Below are positions 56,351 through 64,000 of a stretch of DNA of 64,000 bases, in pieces (within the stretch, counting starts at the first letter, position 1; each line of letters starts with the position of its first letter). Source of the DNA: Metaruminococcus_A sp964607135 (GTDB lineage: Bacteria; Bacillota; Clostridia; Oscillospirales; Ruminococcaceae); assembly GCA_964607135.1 (NCBI GenBank), contig CAZSIV010000011.1:1-64000 (forward strand). The letters are read 5' to 3'. Made by a program: the position numbers and the translations under genes. Below the pieces are notes generated by a model. The model ran no database searches. It was not told the DNA's origin and saw only the letters and a program-made list of their open reading frames with translations.

Positions 56351-57208
56351 TCAAGACGGAACGGCGCCGGAGTTGCCCATATCTGCGATAAAGCTGTCCA
56401 AATCGACCAGCTTGACGTCCGCTGTGACTGTCTCCCCCAGAAAGAGGGAGGCGATTTCGCCGAAGGATTCAGGGTTGTCGCTGACGTAAAATTCGGTGTG
56501 CCCCGGTTCGCTGCCGCTTCGCAGCAGGTTGTTTTTGACGAGCAGGGCGCTCGCCTGCTTCGCCGTCTCCACGCCGGGATTGATGAGCGGGAGCCGGCCG
56601 TTCAGGACGTCGGAAATGGTTTCGCTGATGATCGGGTAGTGGGTACACCCCAGGATCAGCACGTCGACCTCGCCGTTTTGAAACGGCGCGAGGTACTGCT
56701 CCGCCACCATCCGCGTGACCGGATTGCCCCGCTCGATGAATCCGTTTTCCACCAGCGGGACAAAGAGAGGGCAGGCGCTGCCGACGACCACCGCGTTTGG
56801 GCGGATATTCCGCATCGCCTTACCGTAAGCGCCGCTCTTGATGGTGGCTGGGGTGGCGATCACGCCGATCCGCCCCGTTTGGGATGCGGAACAGGCGGCT
56901 TGAGCGGCGGGCAGCAGGATGTTGCAGAAGGGGACGTCCAGCCCCTCCAGATATTCGGGGGTGAGGTTGGCACTGGCCGTGCCGCAGGCCGCGATGATCA
57001 TCTTTACGTTTTTGGAGAGGAGAAACCGGATATCCTGCATGGCGTATTTGACGATTGTCTGGCGGCTGCGGGTTCCATAAGGAACCCGGCCGGTGTCGCC
57101 GAAATAGACGAAATTTTCATGCGGAAGCTGCTGCTGAAGCTCCTTTAAAACGGAAATTCCCCCCAGCCCAGAATCAAAAACGCCGATTGCACGGTTATCC
57201 ACGGACAT
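56351..57208 (-). CDS. murI: Glutamate racemase
   Basis: This 285-residue enzyme provides D-glutamate for peptidoglycan. GVFDSGLGGISVLKEL, YFGDTGRVPYGTRS, AACGTASANL with the first catalytic Cys, and ILGCTHYP with the second catalytic Cys are present. ATG at 57208 lies inside the last codons of ddl, so the two genes overlap by 14 bases and are likely translationally coupled. An upstream in-frame start at 57235 is possible. Confidence 0.95.
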   Translation of the reverse strand: MSVDNRAIGVFDSGLGGISVLKELQQQLPHENFVYFGDTGRVPYGTRSRQTIVKYAMQDIRFLLSKNVKMIIAACGTASANLTPEYLEGLDVPFCNILLPAAQAACSASQTGRIGVIATPATIKSGAYGKAMRNIRPNAVVVGSACPLFVPLVENGFIERGNPVTRMVAEQYLAPFQNGEVDVLILGCTHYPIISETISDVLNGRLPLINPGVETAKQASALLVKNNLLRSGSEPGHTEFYVSDNPESFGEIASLFLGETVTADVKLVDLDSFIADMGNSGAVPS

Positions 57209-58271
57209 CTTCCTTTCTTTCCAGCGCAAGCTCAATCAGGCGGCCGACCAGTTCCGTATAGGGGACGCCCTGTGCTTCCCAAAGCTTGGAATACATGCTG
57301 ATGTCGGTAAACCCGGGCAGGGTGTTGATCTCGTTGAGGACGACCTTGCCGCCCTTCGTCACAAAAAAGTCGACGCGCGACAGCCCGCTGCATCCCAGCG
57401 CCTGATAGGCCTTGACAGCCGTCTCCCTAACCAAATCGGCGGCCTCAGAGCTGATTTTAGCCGGAATGTCGAGCTTTGAAGCCCCGTCGATGTATTTTGC
57501 GTTGTAGTCGTAGAACTCGTTGCTGGGGGTGATCTGCCCGGGCTGAGAGGCCTTCGGCGCTTCGTTGCCGAGCACGGCACACTCGACCTCAGCGCCGGTG
57601 ATGGTTTCCTCCAAAATGGCCTTTTCATCGTGTGCAAAGGCGAGCTCCAGCGCTTTCATCAGTTCTTCCCGGCTGCGCGCCTTGCTGATTCCGACCGAGG
57701 AGCCCGCGTTTGCCGGCTTGACAAAGATCGGGTACCGCAGCGCCTCCTCAATTTCGGGGATGCGGCTGTCGAACAGGGCGTATTCCGCCTTCCGGAGCAC
57801 CCGCCATTTGGCCATCCTGATTCCGACGGCTTCTAAAATTGTGTGGGTAAACTGTTTATCCATGCAGTTGGCGGAGGCGGACAGCCCGCATCCGACGTAG
57901 GGAATCCCTGCGAGGTCGAGCATCCCCTGCACGGTGCCGTCCTCCCCGTTTTTACCGTGGAGCACCGGGAAAACACAGTCCACCGGCATGAGCTCCGCCG
58001 TCTCTTCATCAAGTTTCAGGATTCCCTTTTGGGAGGGATCCAGGCTGAAAGCGACCGGGCGGTTGGCGGGATGATCCTTCCAGCTTCCGTCCGCAACGGC
58101 TTCGGACGGGCCGTCGTACCAGAGCCAGCGCCCTTCCTTGGTGATGCCGATTGTAATGACATCATAGCGGTCGGACGCAATATGATCTAAAACAGAAGCG
58201 GCGGAAAGGAGCGAAACCTCGTATTCGCTCGATCTGCCGCCGAATAAAACGGCAACGGTTTTCTTAGACAT
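57195..58271 (-). CDS. ddl: D-alanine-D-alanine ligase
   Basis: This 358-residue ATP-grasp enzyme joins two D-Ala residues for peptidoglycan. FGGRSSEYEVSLLSA is the N-terminal motif, FPVLHGKNGEDGTVQG the substrate loop, FVKPANAGSSVGISKA the ATP-grasp Lys region and VVLNEINTLPGFTDISMYSKLW the Mg-binding end. The Tyr/Phe-type specificity loop suggests D-Ala-D-Ala, not D-Lac, but this is not proved. It precedes murI. Confidence 0.95.
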   Translation of the reverse strand: MSKKTVAVLFGGRSSEYEVSLLSAASVLDHIASDRYDVITIGITKEGRWLWYDGPSEAVADGSWKDHPANRPVAFSLDPSQKGILKLDEETAELMPVDCVFPVLHGKNGEDGTVQGMLDLAGIPYVGCGLSASANCMDKQFTHTILEAVGIRMAKWRVLRKAEYALFDSRIPEIEEALRYPIFVKPANAGSSVGISKARSREELMKALELAFAHDEKAILEETITGAEVECAVLGNEAPKASQPGQITPSNEFYDYNAKYIDGASKLDIPAKISSEAADLVRETAVKAYQALGCSGLSRVDFFVTKGGKVVLNEINTLPGFTDISMYSKLWEAQGVPYTELVGRLIELALERKEDVRG

Positions 58272-58497
58272 AAAAAGCCTCCAAACTTCAGTTTGAGCAA
58301 CGCATACTTATTCTAAATGATACCATATTTTGCATCCGGATGCAAACAATACTTACGGTCATTCTCCTGCTTCGGAAAGATGCCGGTCCGGGGTGGTTTT
58401 ATCGCTTGCGGTATGATATAATAATATGGTATGATTCCAAAGGACAGAACTGCCGCGGCCAAAAAGGCAAAAGCGGCCGTAAATTTCATAAAACCCC

Positions 58498-58526
58498 TTG
58501 ACGGATTTGTCCCTTTATGCTATGAT
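58498..58526 (+). promoter_or_regulatory. Promoter of rpmG-secE-nusG-rplK-rplA
   Basis: TTGACG (58498-58503) and TATGAT (58521-58526) with a 17-base spacer lie about 93 bases before rpmG. The preceding 58272-58497 stretch has no gene. Confidence 0.75.
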
Positions 58527-58618
58527 TGTTATTACCTCTAAAGGGGTTTATTTTTTTGCGGTTTTTCGCACTTCTTTAGAGGGAGGCTAACAAAAACCGT
58601 TACCGGGAGGTGCCGAAC

Positions 58619-58768
58619 ATGAGAGTGAAAATTACATTGGCTTGTTCCGAGTGCAAACAGCGCAACTACAACACCATGAAGAACAAGAAAAACGACCCTG
58701 ACAGACTTGAGATGAACAAGTATTGTCGCTTCTGCCGTAAACACACGCTTCACAAAGAAACGAAGTAA
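58619..58768 (+). CDS. rpmG: 50S ribosomal protein L33
   Basis: The 49-residue [17 protein letters not shown] protein has the four zinc-ligand cysteines (CSEC and CRFC) of the zinc-binding C+ form of L33. It begins after GGGAGG and lies in the conserved L33-SecE-NusG-L11-L1 order. Confidence 0.95.
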   Translation: MRVKITLACSECKQRNYNTMKNKKNDPDRLEMNKYCRFCRKHTLHKETK

Positions 58769-58785
58769 ACGGAAGGGTGAGAGAA

Positions 58786-59052
58786 ATGGCCAAAAAGGAC
58801 ATTGCTGAAAAAGCTGCGGCAAAGCCGAAGAAAAAGGCTGACAAAAAGCAGAAAAACGGCGTTCTCAAAAAAATAACCCGTTACTTCAAAGACCTGAGGG
58901 GCGAATACAAGAAGATTGTATGGCCCACCAAAAAGCAGATTGTCAACAACACCCTTGTTGTTCTCGCCGTCGTGATCGTCCTGGGCGCTTTTGTGGCCGG
59001 ACTCGACGCTGTTTTGGGCCTGATCGTTCGATTTGTCCTGCAGCAGGCGTAA
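58786..59052 (+). CDS. secE: Preprotein translocase subunit SecE
   Basis: This 88-residue protein has a Lys/Ala-rich N-terminus, LRGEYKKIVWPTKKQIV and a single C-terminal membrane helix, the usual bacterial short SecE. It clamps SecY in the translocon. ATG at 58786 after GGAAGGG is preferred to GTG at 58777. It is 17 bases after rpmG. Confidence 0.95.
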   Translation: MAKKDIAEKAAAKPKKKADKKQKNGVLKKITRYFKDLRGEYKKIVWPTKKQIVNNTLVVLAVVIVLGAFVAGLDAVLGLIVRFVLQQA

Positions 59053-59084
59053 CGTCCGCTGTCGGGGGTCTGTGGAGGTAAACT

Positions 59085-59609
59085 ATGTCAGAAACCGCAA
59101 GATGGTATGTTGTGCACACTTATTCCGGGTATGAGAACAAGGTTGCGCAGAATATCGAAAAGGTCGTGGAAAACCATCAGCTCCACGAGTTGATCCATGA
59201 GGTAAAGGTCCCGACCGAAACCGTTGTCGAGATCAAAGACAACAAAAAGCGCGAGGTAGAGCGCAAAATCTTTCCGGGCTATGTGCTTGTAAAGATGATT
59301 TTAACGGATGATTCCTGGTATGTCGTGCGGAATATCCGCGGCGTGACAGGATTTGTCGGGCCGGCATCCAAGCCCATCCCTCTCACCGAAAAAGAGGTTG
59401 AGGCGCTGGGCGTAGAAACGCGTCAGGTTACCGTCGACTATGCAGCCGGCGACAGCGTGAAGGTCGTTACCGGTCCGCTGGATGGCTTTATCGGCATCGT
59501 GGACGAGGTTGACACCGAGAAAAACAAGGTCAAGCTCACCGTGTCGATGTTCGGCCGTGAAACCCCTGTGGAACTTGAGCTGGAACAGGTGGTCGCGGTC
59601 AGGGAGTAA
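59085..59609 (+). CDS. nusG: Transcription termination/antitermination factor NusG
   Basis: This 174-residue protein has the NGN domain (WYVVHTYSGYENKVAQNIE, PGYVLVKMI, VRNIRGVTGFVG) and a C-terminal KOW domain (GDSVKVVTGPLDGFIGIVDEVD). It binds RNA polymerase. It begins after GGAGG, 32 bases past secE. Confidence 0.96.
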   Translation: MSETARWYVVHTYSGYENKVAQNIEKVVENHQLHELIHEVKVPTETVVEIKDNKKREVERKIFPGYVLVKMILTDDSWYVVRNIRGVTGFVGPASKPIPLTEKEVEALGVETRQVTVDYAAGDSVKVVTGPLDGFIGIVDEVDTEKNKVKLTVSMFGRETPVELELEQVVAVRE

Positions 59610-59725
59610 AGCGTTCCGCCGGTTGAAATCCGGCGTTCGGCGGCGGCTTTGCCGTCCGCTGGTGGGAGGAGTGGGGAAATGACTCCCATTCCGCCAGAAA
59701 CCACATAATTTTGGAGGTGCAAAAA

Positions 59726-60151
59726 ATGGCTCAGAAGGTTACAGGCTATATCAAGCTTCAGATCCCCGCAGGCAAGGCGACTCCTGCGCCGCCGGTCGGC
59801 CCTGCGTTGGGTCAGCATGGCGTCAACATCGTGTCATTTACAAAGGAATTCAACGAGCGCACAAAGAACGACGCGGGGCTTATCATCCCGGTCGTCATTA
59901 CCGTATATGCGGACCGCTCCTTTACCTTTATCACCAAGACTCCGCCGGCGGCTGTTTTGATCAAAAAGGCGTGCGGAATCGAAAGCGGCTCCGGTGTGCC
60001 GAACAAGACAAAGGTGGCAAAGATTACCAAGGAGCAGGTTAGAAAAATCGCCGAAACCAAAATGCCCGACCTCAACGCGGCCAATATCGACACCGCGATG
60101 AGCATGATCGCCGGAACAGCTCGTTCCATGGGCATTGAAGTCGTCGACTGA
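59726..60151 (+). CDS. rplK: 50S ribosomal protein L11
   Basis: This 141-residue L11 carries [26 protein letters not shown] and the C-terminal rRNA-binding domain with [14 protein letters not shown] at 59726 follows GGAGG. The prmA gene for its methylation is at 51730. Confidence 0.97.
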   Translation: MAQKVTGYIKLQIPAGKATPAPPVGPALGQHGVNIVSFTKEFNERTKNDAGLIIPVVITVYADRSFTFITKTPPAAVLIKKACGIESGSGVPNKTKVAKITKEQVRKIAETKMPDLNAANIDTAMSMIAGTARSMGIEVVD

Positions 60152-60211
60152 TAGCCCGCTGGTGGGAGGAAATTTCCGTTATGGACCACTCATGAGGGAG
60201 GATATGATAGT

Positions 60212-60907
60212 ATGAAACATGGTAAAAAATATGTAGAAAGCGCAAAGCTCGTCGACCGTACCAAACAGTACGATCCGGCGGAAGCGATGGATTTGGCGAT
60301 TAAAACTGCGAAAGCAAAATTCGATGAGACCGTTGAGGCGCACATCCGGCTGGGAGTCGATTCCCGTCATGCGGACCAGCAGGTTCGCGGCGCGGTTGTC
60401 CTGCCGAACGGAACCGGCAAAAACGTCCGGGTCTGCGTCTTCGCCAAGGGCGACAACGTCAAGGCCGCTGAGGATGCCGGTGCGGATTATGTCGGCGCCG
60501 AAGAGCTGGTCGCCCGGATCCAGGGCGAGGGCTGGATGGAGTTCGACGTCGTCATCGCCACCCCGGATATGATGGGCTTGGTCGGCCGTCTGGGACGTGT
60601 TCTCGGTCCCCGCGGCTTGATGCCGAACCCGAAGGCCGGCACCGTCACGCCGGATGTTGCCCGCGCTGTCACCGAGGCGAAAGCCGGTAAGATCGAATAC
60701 CGCCTGGATAAGACCAATATCATTCACTGCCCGATTGGAAAAGCTTCCTTCGGCGCAGAAAAGCTCGAGGAAAACTTCAACACCCTGATGAACGCGGTTG
60801 TCGCTGCGAAACCGGCCGCTGCGAAGGGGCAGTATATCAGATCCTGCGTCGTCACCACGACGATGGGCCCTGGCGTGAAGGTCAACTCCGCGAGATATGG
60901 GGTTTAA
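60212..60907 (+). CDS. rplA: 50S ribosomal protein L1
   Basis: This 231-residue L1 has [25 protein letters not shown] and [15 protein letters not shown]. It ends the first ribosomal unit, before the rplJ promoter. Confidence 0.97.
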   Translation: MKHGKKYVESAKLVDRTKQYDPAEAMDLAIKTAKAKFDETVEAHIRLGVDSRHADQQVRGAVVLPNGTGKNVRVCVFAKGDNVKAAEDAGADYVGAEELVARIQGEGWMEFDVVIATPDMMGLVGRLGRVLGPRGLMPNPKAGTVTPDVARAVTEAKAGKIEYRLDKTNIIHCPIGKASFGAEKLEENFNTLMNAVVAAKPAAAKGQYIRSCVVTTTMGPGVKVNSARYGV

Positions 60908-60913
60908 TTTTAG

Positions 60914-60942
60914 TTGACAGGGCTTTGAGCCTGTGTTATACT
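60914..60942 (+). promoter_or_regulatory. Promoter of rplJ-rplL
   Basis: TTGACA (60914-60919) and TATACT (60937-60942) are separated by 17 bases. Confidence 0.9.
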
Positions 60943-60949
60943 AAATAAT

Positions 60950-61086
60950 GCTGTTATTTCTTAAGACAGCAGGTGCAAGTGCATAAAAGGCATAGCCTAC
61001 CTGCCGAGGAGAAGCGCTGACTGAAAAGTACGGTTGTATTTTGTTTGTTTGCCCTTCCTTCGCGGTTTGTGGAGGAAGGGCTTTTT
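60950..61086 (+). promoter_or_regulatory. Ribosomal protein L10 leader with attenuator
   Basis: The leader contains the conserved L10-binding bulge elements (CAGCAGGTGC, GCATAGCC and CCTGCCGAGGAG), characteristic of the Firmicutes L10 leader. It ends in a terminator-like hairpin GCCCTTCC/GGAAGGGC (61051-61081) with a T run. L10-L12 would bind it to repress their own operon. Confidence 0.85.
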
Positions 61087-61121
61087 ATGTAGACTGATTT
61101 GTTACCGGGAGGTGAATTGTT

Positions 61122-61628
61122 TTGCCAAGTGCAAAGGTTTTGGAGAGCAAAAAGGAACTGGTCAGCAAAATCAGCGAAAAGCTGAAAGCCGCTTCTGCCG
61201 GCGTTCTGGTCGATTATAAGGGAATTGACGTCGCCACCGATACCAAGCTCAGAAAGGAGCTGCGTGAGGCCGGAGTCGATTATTTCGTTGTAAAAAACAC
61301 CATGCTGCGTTTTGCGACCAAGGAAGTCGGCTATGATTTTGACGAGGTTCTCAACGGAACCACTGCTATTGCGCTCTGTGGAGAGGATCAAGTGGCCGCT
61401 GCGAGAATCCTTGTGAAATATTCCGAGGAGCTCAAAGGCGCTGCGTTAAAGGTCAAGGCCGGATTCATGGACGGCGAGGCGATCGATGTCGATACCGTCG
61501 TTGCGATTGCGAAAATCCCGTCCAAGGAAGTTCTCGTCGCCCAGATGCTCAGCAGCTTGAATGCGCCGATTGCGAATCTCGCTGTTGTGCTCAATCAGAT
61601 CGCCGAGAAATCCGAAGAGGTTGCGTAA
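61122..61628 (+). CDS. rplJ: 50S ribosomal protein L10
   Basis: This 168-residue L10 begins PSAKVLESKKELVSKI and contains VLVDYKGI, VKNTMLRFA and a C-terminal L7/L12-binding helix. The start codon is TTG at 61122 with GGAGGTG about nine bases before, commonly seen for rplJ. Confidence 0.96.
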   Translation: MPSAKVLESKKELVSKISEKLKAASAGVLVDYKGIDVATDTKLRKELREAGVDYFVVKNTMLRFATKEVGYDFDEVLNGTTAIALCGEDQVAAARILVKYSEELKGAALKVKAGFMDGEAIDVDTVVAIAKIPSKEVLVAQMLSSLNAPIANLAVVLNQIAEKSEEVA

Positions 61629-61669
61629 GTCATCTTAAAGTAAAAATAATCATATGGAGGTAAATACAA

Positions 61670-62041
61670 ATGGCTTCTGAGAAAATTTTAGCTATGATTG
61701 AAGAAGTAAAAGCTCTGAGTGTGTTAGAGCTCAACGAGCTTGTAAAAGCTTTGGAAGAGGAGTTCGGCGTTTCCGCTGCTGCGGTTGCTGTTGCCGCTCC
61801 GGCTGCTGCGGGCGCTGCTGCTGAGGAGAAGAGCGAGTTCGACGTAGTTTTGGTTGAGGCCGGCGCCAGCAAGATGGGCGTTATCAAAGCGGTGAAGGAG
61901 ATCACCGGTTTGGGCCTGAAAGAGGCGAAAGAGTTGGTTGACAACGCGCCGAAGACCATCAAAGAGGCTGCTTCCAAGGCTGACGCTGAAGAGATTCAGA
62001 AGAAACTGGAAGAGGCCGGTGCGAAAATCGAACTCAAATAA
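61670..62041 (+). CDS. rplL: 50S ribosomal protein L7/L12
   Basis: This 123-residue stalk protein has a helical N-terminal dimerisation domain, an Ala-rich hinge (about 38-51) and the conserved C-terminal domain ([38 protein letters not shown]). Confidence 0.97.
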   Translation: MASEKILAMIEEVKALSVLELNELVKALEEEFGVSAAAVAVAAPAAAGAAAEEKSEFDVVLVEAGASKMGVIKAVKEITGLGLKEAKELVDNAPKTIKEAASKADAEEIQKKLEEAGAKIELK

Positions 62042-62062
62042 GCTGTTGCTGAGTTATTATAA

Positions 62063-62095
62063 AAAAGACGCTGTAAAATTTACAGCGTCTTTTTT
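62063..62095 (+). terminator. Terminator of rplJ-rplL
   Basis: AAAAGACGCTGTAAA pairs with TTTACAGCGTCTTTT, followed by further T. Confidence 0.9.
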
Positions 62096-62222
62096 GTGCT
62101 CTAAAAACCTGTCGACATAAAACATTTTATTAAAAAGTGGGAGTGCGGCTATAGGAGCTGAGTATTTCTTAAAAACAATCCAAAGCAGAATCCGTTTTCC
62201 CGCTGGGGAATGAGAGACGCGT

Positions 62223-62957
62223 TTAAAATCCGGCTTTGGGAGATGACAGCTTGTCGGTTTCCGTCACTTCCTTCTCCGATCCCGCGGAATCTTCCGGGGC
62301 GACCAACGGCTCGATCCATTCGAGAGAGGAATCTTCCGGTTCGATCATGTCAAAAAGGTCGAGTGATTCATCCGGCGGCGGTTCGGCGGCCTTTTTGCGC
62401 CGTTTCCGCCCCAGATAGAGATACCACAAGAGGCAGACCGCAAACAGGAAGACCAATCCTCCCAGGATCAGCGCGAGCAGAGCAGGCCCCTGCTCGCCAT
62501 TTTGGGCCAGTTCTAACACCCTGCCCAACGCGGCGGAAGAAAAGACGCATTTCCCGATGATATCATCCCGGTTGACCGCCAGGATTTCCCAATCCCCGAT
62601 CGAAACAGCGGTGACGGTTGAGGGGTATGCCGGGTCGTAGGATGCCACATAGCGGACGACCGGGTAAAATTGGTTTTCAGTGTCCAAATCTCGACAGACG
62701 ATGGGATCGCCCGGATTGAGCAGATCGTGCGGCGTATCCTGCACGACGATTGCGGTGCCGGGGGAGTATTCCCCCAAGGGGGCGCCGTCGCCGCTCAAAA
62801 AAATTGTAAATCCGAATAGGTTCAGGCTGCCGTTCTGTCCGGCTCCATCCATCGCAGAGAAAAGGATCAGAATTCCGGCGCAGATAAGGGCGGCCCCAGT
62901 GAGAAAAATCCCACAGAACACACCTGCAATGGCCTTTCGGACACGTCTGTAATTCAT
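62223..62957 (-). CDS. Signal-peptidase-like (SipW/S26-type) membrane protein lacking the catalytic Ser
   Basis: This 244-residue protein has an N-terminal helix (about 10-35), a beta-rich extracellular domain with SPGTAIVVQ, PGDPIVCRD, YPVVRYVAS and DDIIGKCVFSSAALGRVLEL like ER-type/SipW signal peptidases, a second helix (about 163-183) and an acidic cytoplasmic tail. Where the family has Ser-Met-x-Pro, this protein has APLGEYSPG without Ser-Met, so catalysis is doubtful. The next genes are spore maturation genes. It may be a structural or chaperone homologue. Confidence 0.55.
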   Translation of the reverse strand: MNYRRVRKAIAGVFCGIFLTGAALICAGILILFSAMDGAGQNGSLNLFGFTIFLSGDGAPLGEYSPGTAIVVQDTPHDLLNPGDPIVCRDLDTENQFYPVVRYVASYDPAYPSTVTAVSIGDWEILAVNRDDIIGKCVFSSAALGRVLELAQNGEQGPALLALILGGLVFLFAVCLLWYLYLGRKRRKKAAEPPPDESLDLFDMIEPEDSSLEWIEPLVAPEDSAGSEKEVTETDKLSSPKAGF

Positions 62958-63023
62958 CCTTTTTCCTCCGTGCCGTTTTCAGATGTATTCTATTATATCG
63001 AATTTTTGGCCGAATTACAAGGA

Positions 63024-63545
63024 TTACATGAGGATCCTGACCGCTGCGGCGCTGAAAACCATTCCGGCAAAGTCGGCGGCCAGCGCACAGGGGAGGGTGT
63101 AACGCGCTTTGGTGATCTGGGCGGCGCCGTAATAGACCGCAATGGTGTAAAAGGTGGTTTCGGTTGAACCCTGCATGACGCTTGCCACCCGGCCGATCAA
63201 GCTGTCCGGCCCATAATCCTTGAGCACCTGCTCCAAGACGGCGAGGGAGCCGCTTCCGGAAATGGGGCGAATGATTGCAAGAGGCGTCAGTTCGGCGGGG
63301 AAGCCGATGAGCTGGCAAACCGGTTCAAAAAGCTGTACCAGGGCGGCCAGAGCCCCTGACGCCTTCAGCATCCCAATTGCCGTTAGGATTGCGATGATCG
63401 CGGGCATGATCTGAAAGGTCGTGATCGCTCCTTCTTTTGCCCCCTCCAGAAAAGCCTCATAGACGTTTACTTTTTTGATAAGGCCGAAGAGAATGATTCC
63501 CAGCAGCACCACGGGGATGACAAATCCGCCGAATGTTTGAAGCAA
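63024..63545 (-). CDS. spmB: Spore maturation protein B
   Basis: This 173-residue membrane protein has four or five helices, QIMPAIIAILTAIGMLKASGAL, PLAIIRPISGSGSLAVLEQVL and MQGSTETTFYTIAVYYGA, diagnostic of SpmB. SpmA and SpmB affect spore core dehydration and heat resistance. It starts five bases after spmA ends. Confidence 0.95.
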   Translation of the reverse strand: MLQTFGGFVIPVVLLGIILFGLIKKVNVYEAFLEGAKEGAITTFQIMPAIIAILTAIGMLKASGALAALVQLFEPVCQLIGFPAELTPLAIIRPISGSGSLAVLEQVLKDYGPDSLIGRVASVMQGSTETTFYTIAVYYGAAQITKARYTLPCALAADFAGMVFSAAAVRILM

Positions 63546-63550
63546 TAGAA

Positions 63551-64000
63551 CTACACCTCCCTGGAGAAATGTTTTCTTCCTTTTAACAGCTGCCGACAGA
63601 AAAAGGCGCTGAGCAGGGCGACCAGAAGGGAAAGAAAGGATGTGACCAGCACCGCGGGAAGGATATCCAAGGGGACAGCAGAGCCGTTTTGCAGCCTGAG
63701 GGTAGCGATCGTGGTAGGCAGCAGCTGGATAGAGGCGGTGTTAAGCAGGACGAAGAGAATCATGGAATGACTCGCCGTATCGGAACAAGGTCCCGGTTCT
63801 TCCTCCTTGAGCGCCTGCATTGCAGCGATCCCCAGCGGTGTGGCGGCGTTTCCCAGTCCGAGCAGGTTAGCCGTAATATTCATCGAGATGGCGGTCAGCG
63901 CCTTAGAACCTTTTTTGAGATTGGGAAAGAGCAGCCGAGTGAATGGGGAAAGGACCTTGGCGATGATTGTGGTCAAACCGGATCGCTCGGCGATCTTTAG
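63551..64000 (-). CDS. spmA: Spore maturation protein A, 5' end beyond the window
   Basis: The 149 visible residues contain GNAATPLGIAAMQAL and SMILFVLLNTASIQLLPTTIATLR with Gly-rich helices typical of SpmA. The frame stays open to the right edge (LKIAERSGLTTIIAKVL...), so the N-terminal part and start codon lie outside. Confidence 0.93.
   Translation of the reverse strand, partial: LKIAERSGLTTIIAKVLSPFTRLLFPNLKKGSKALTAISMNITANLLGLGNAATPLGIAAMQALKEEEPGPCSDTASHSMILFVLLNTASIQLLPTTIATLRLQNGSAVPLDILPAVLVTSFLSLLVALLSAFFCRQLLKGRKHFSREV

Overview
The window reads as chromosome of a spore-forming, flagellated, fermentative member of the Clostridia, most likely Oscillospirales/Ruminococcaceae-like. 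The grounds are spmA/spmB (spore maturation), a flagellin with csrA, an NAD-linked trimeric [FeFe]-hydrogenase set with its sensory-type companion genes, a single-chain glycyl-tRNA synthetase, clostridial rplJ/rplL and secE/nusG order, and moderately high GC with AT-rich islands. This placement comes from gene content only; no 16S rRNA gene is present.

Layout. 0.1-6 kb: a plant-glycan block (GH5-like hydrolase, then MFS transporter, GH43 hydrolase and MATE exporter). 6.1-6.3 kb: IS200 left-end remnant. 6.4-7.2 kb: C39-like peptidase. 7.7-12.4 kb: the most unusual locus, read leftward as serine DNA invertase, an 89-bp AT-rich segment between perfect 24-bp inverted repeats, a TnpB-like protein with all three RuvC catalytic acids replaced (TldR-like), a candidate guide-RNA region, a csrA variant and a 600-residue flagellin. 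13-16.6 kb: AT-rich accessory genes, tRNA-Leu(GAG), a decayed integrase-type transposase and a methyltransferase. 16.8-19.9 kb: gdhA and glyQS. 20-28.6 kb: dTDP-rhamnose genes, a polysaccharide ABC exporter, a giant WbsX/RgpF-type protein and a decayed membrane protein. 28.9-30 kb: DinB-like protein and a DNA glycosylase. 30.3-30.6 and 37.0-37.3 kb: two MITE-like elements with shared ends. 30.9-34.2 kb: sugar ABC importer. 34.5-43.5 kb: hydrogenase region, with regulatory-type genes on the minus strand and the NuoE/NuoF/HydA-type enzyme on the plus strand. 43.7-47.4 kb: uracil/xanthine permease and small proteins. 47.6-58.3 kb: minus-strand genes for surface polysaccharide, prmA, ychF, argS, murI and ddl. 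58.6-62 kb: rpmG-secE-nusG-rplK-rplA and rplJ-rplL with an L10 leader. 62.2-64 kb: signal-peptidase-like protein, spmB and partial spmA.

How the genes work together. The rhamnose genes, Wzm/Wzt-type exporter, RgpF/WbsX protein, initiating sugar transferase and YfhO protein suggest a decorated surface glycan. The hydrogenase genes would dispose of electrons as H2. The invertase/TnpB-like/csrA/flagellin locus has the logic of Salmonella hin-fljB-fljA flagellar phase variation, but with a putative RNA-guided DNA-binding repressor in place of FljA. I consider this the candidate undescribed system. The protein substitutions and inverted repeats are seen directly; the inversion, the guide RNA and its target are inferred.
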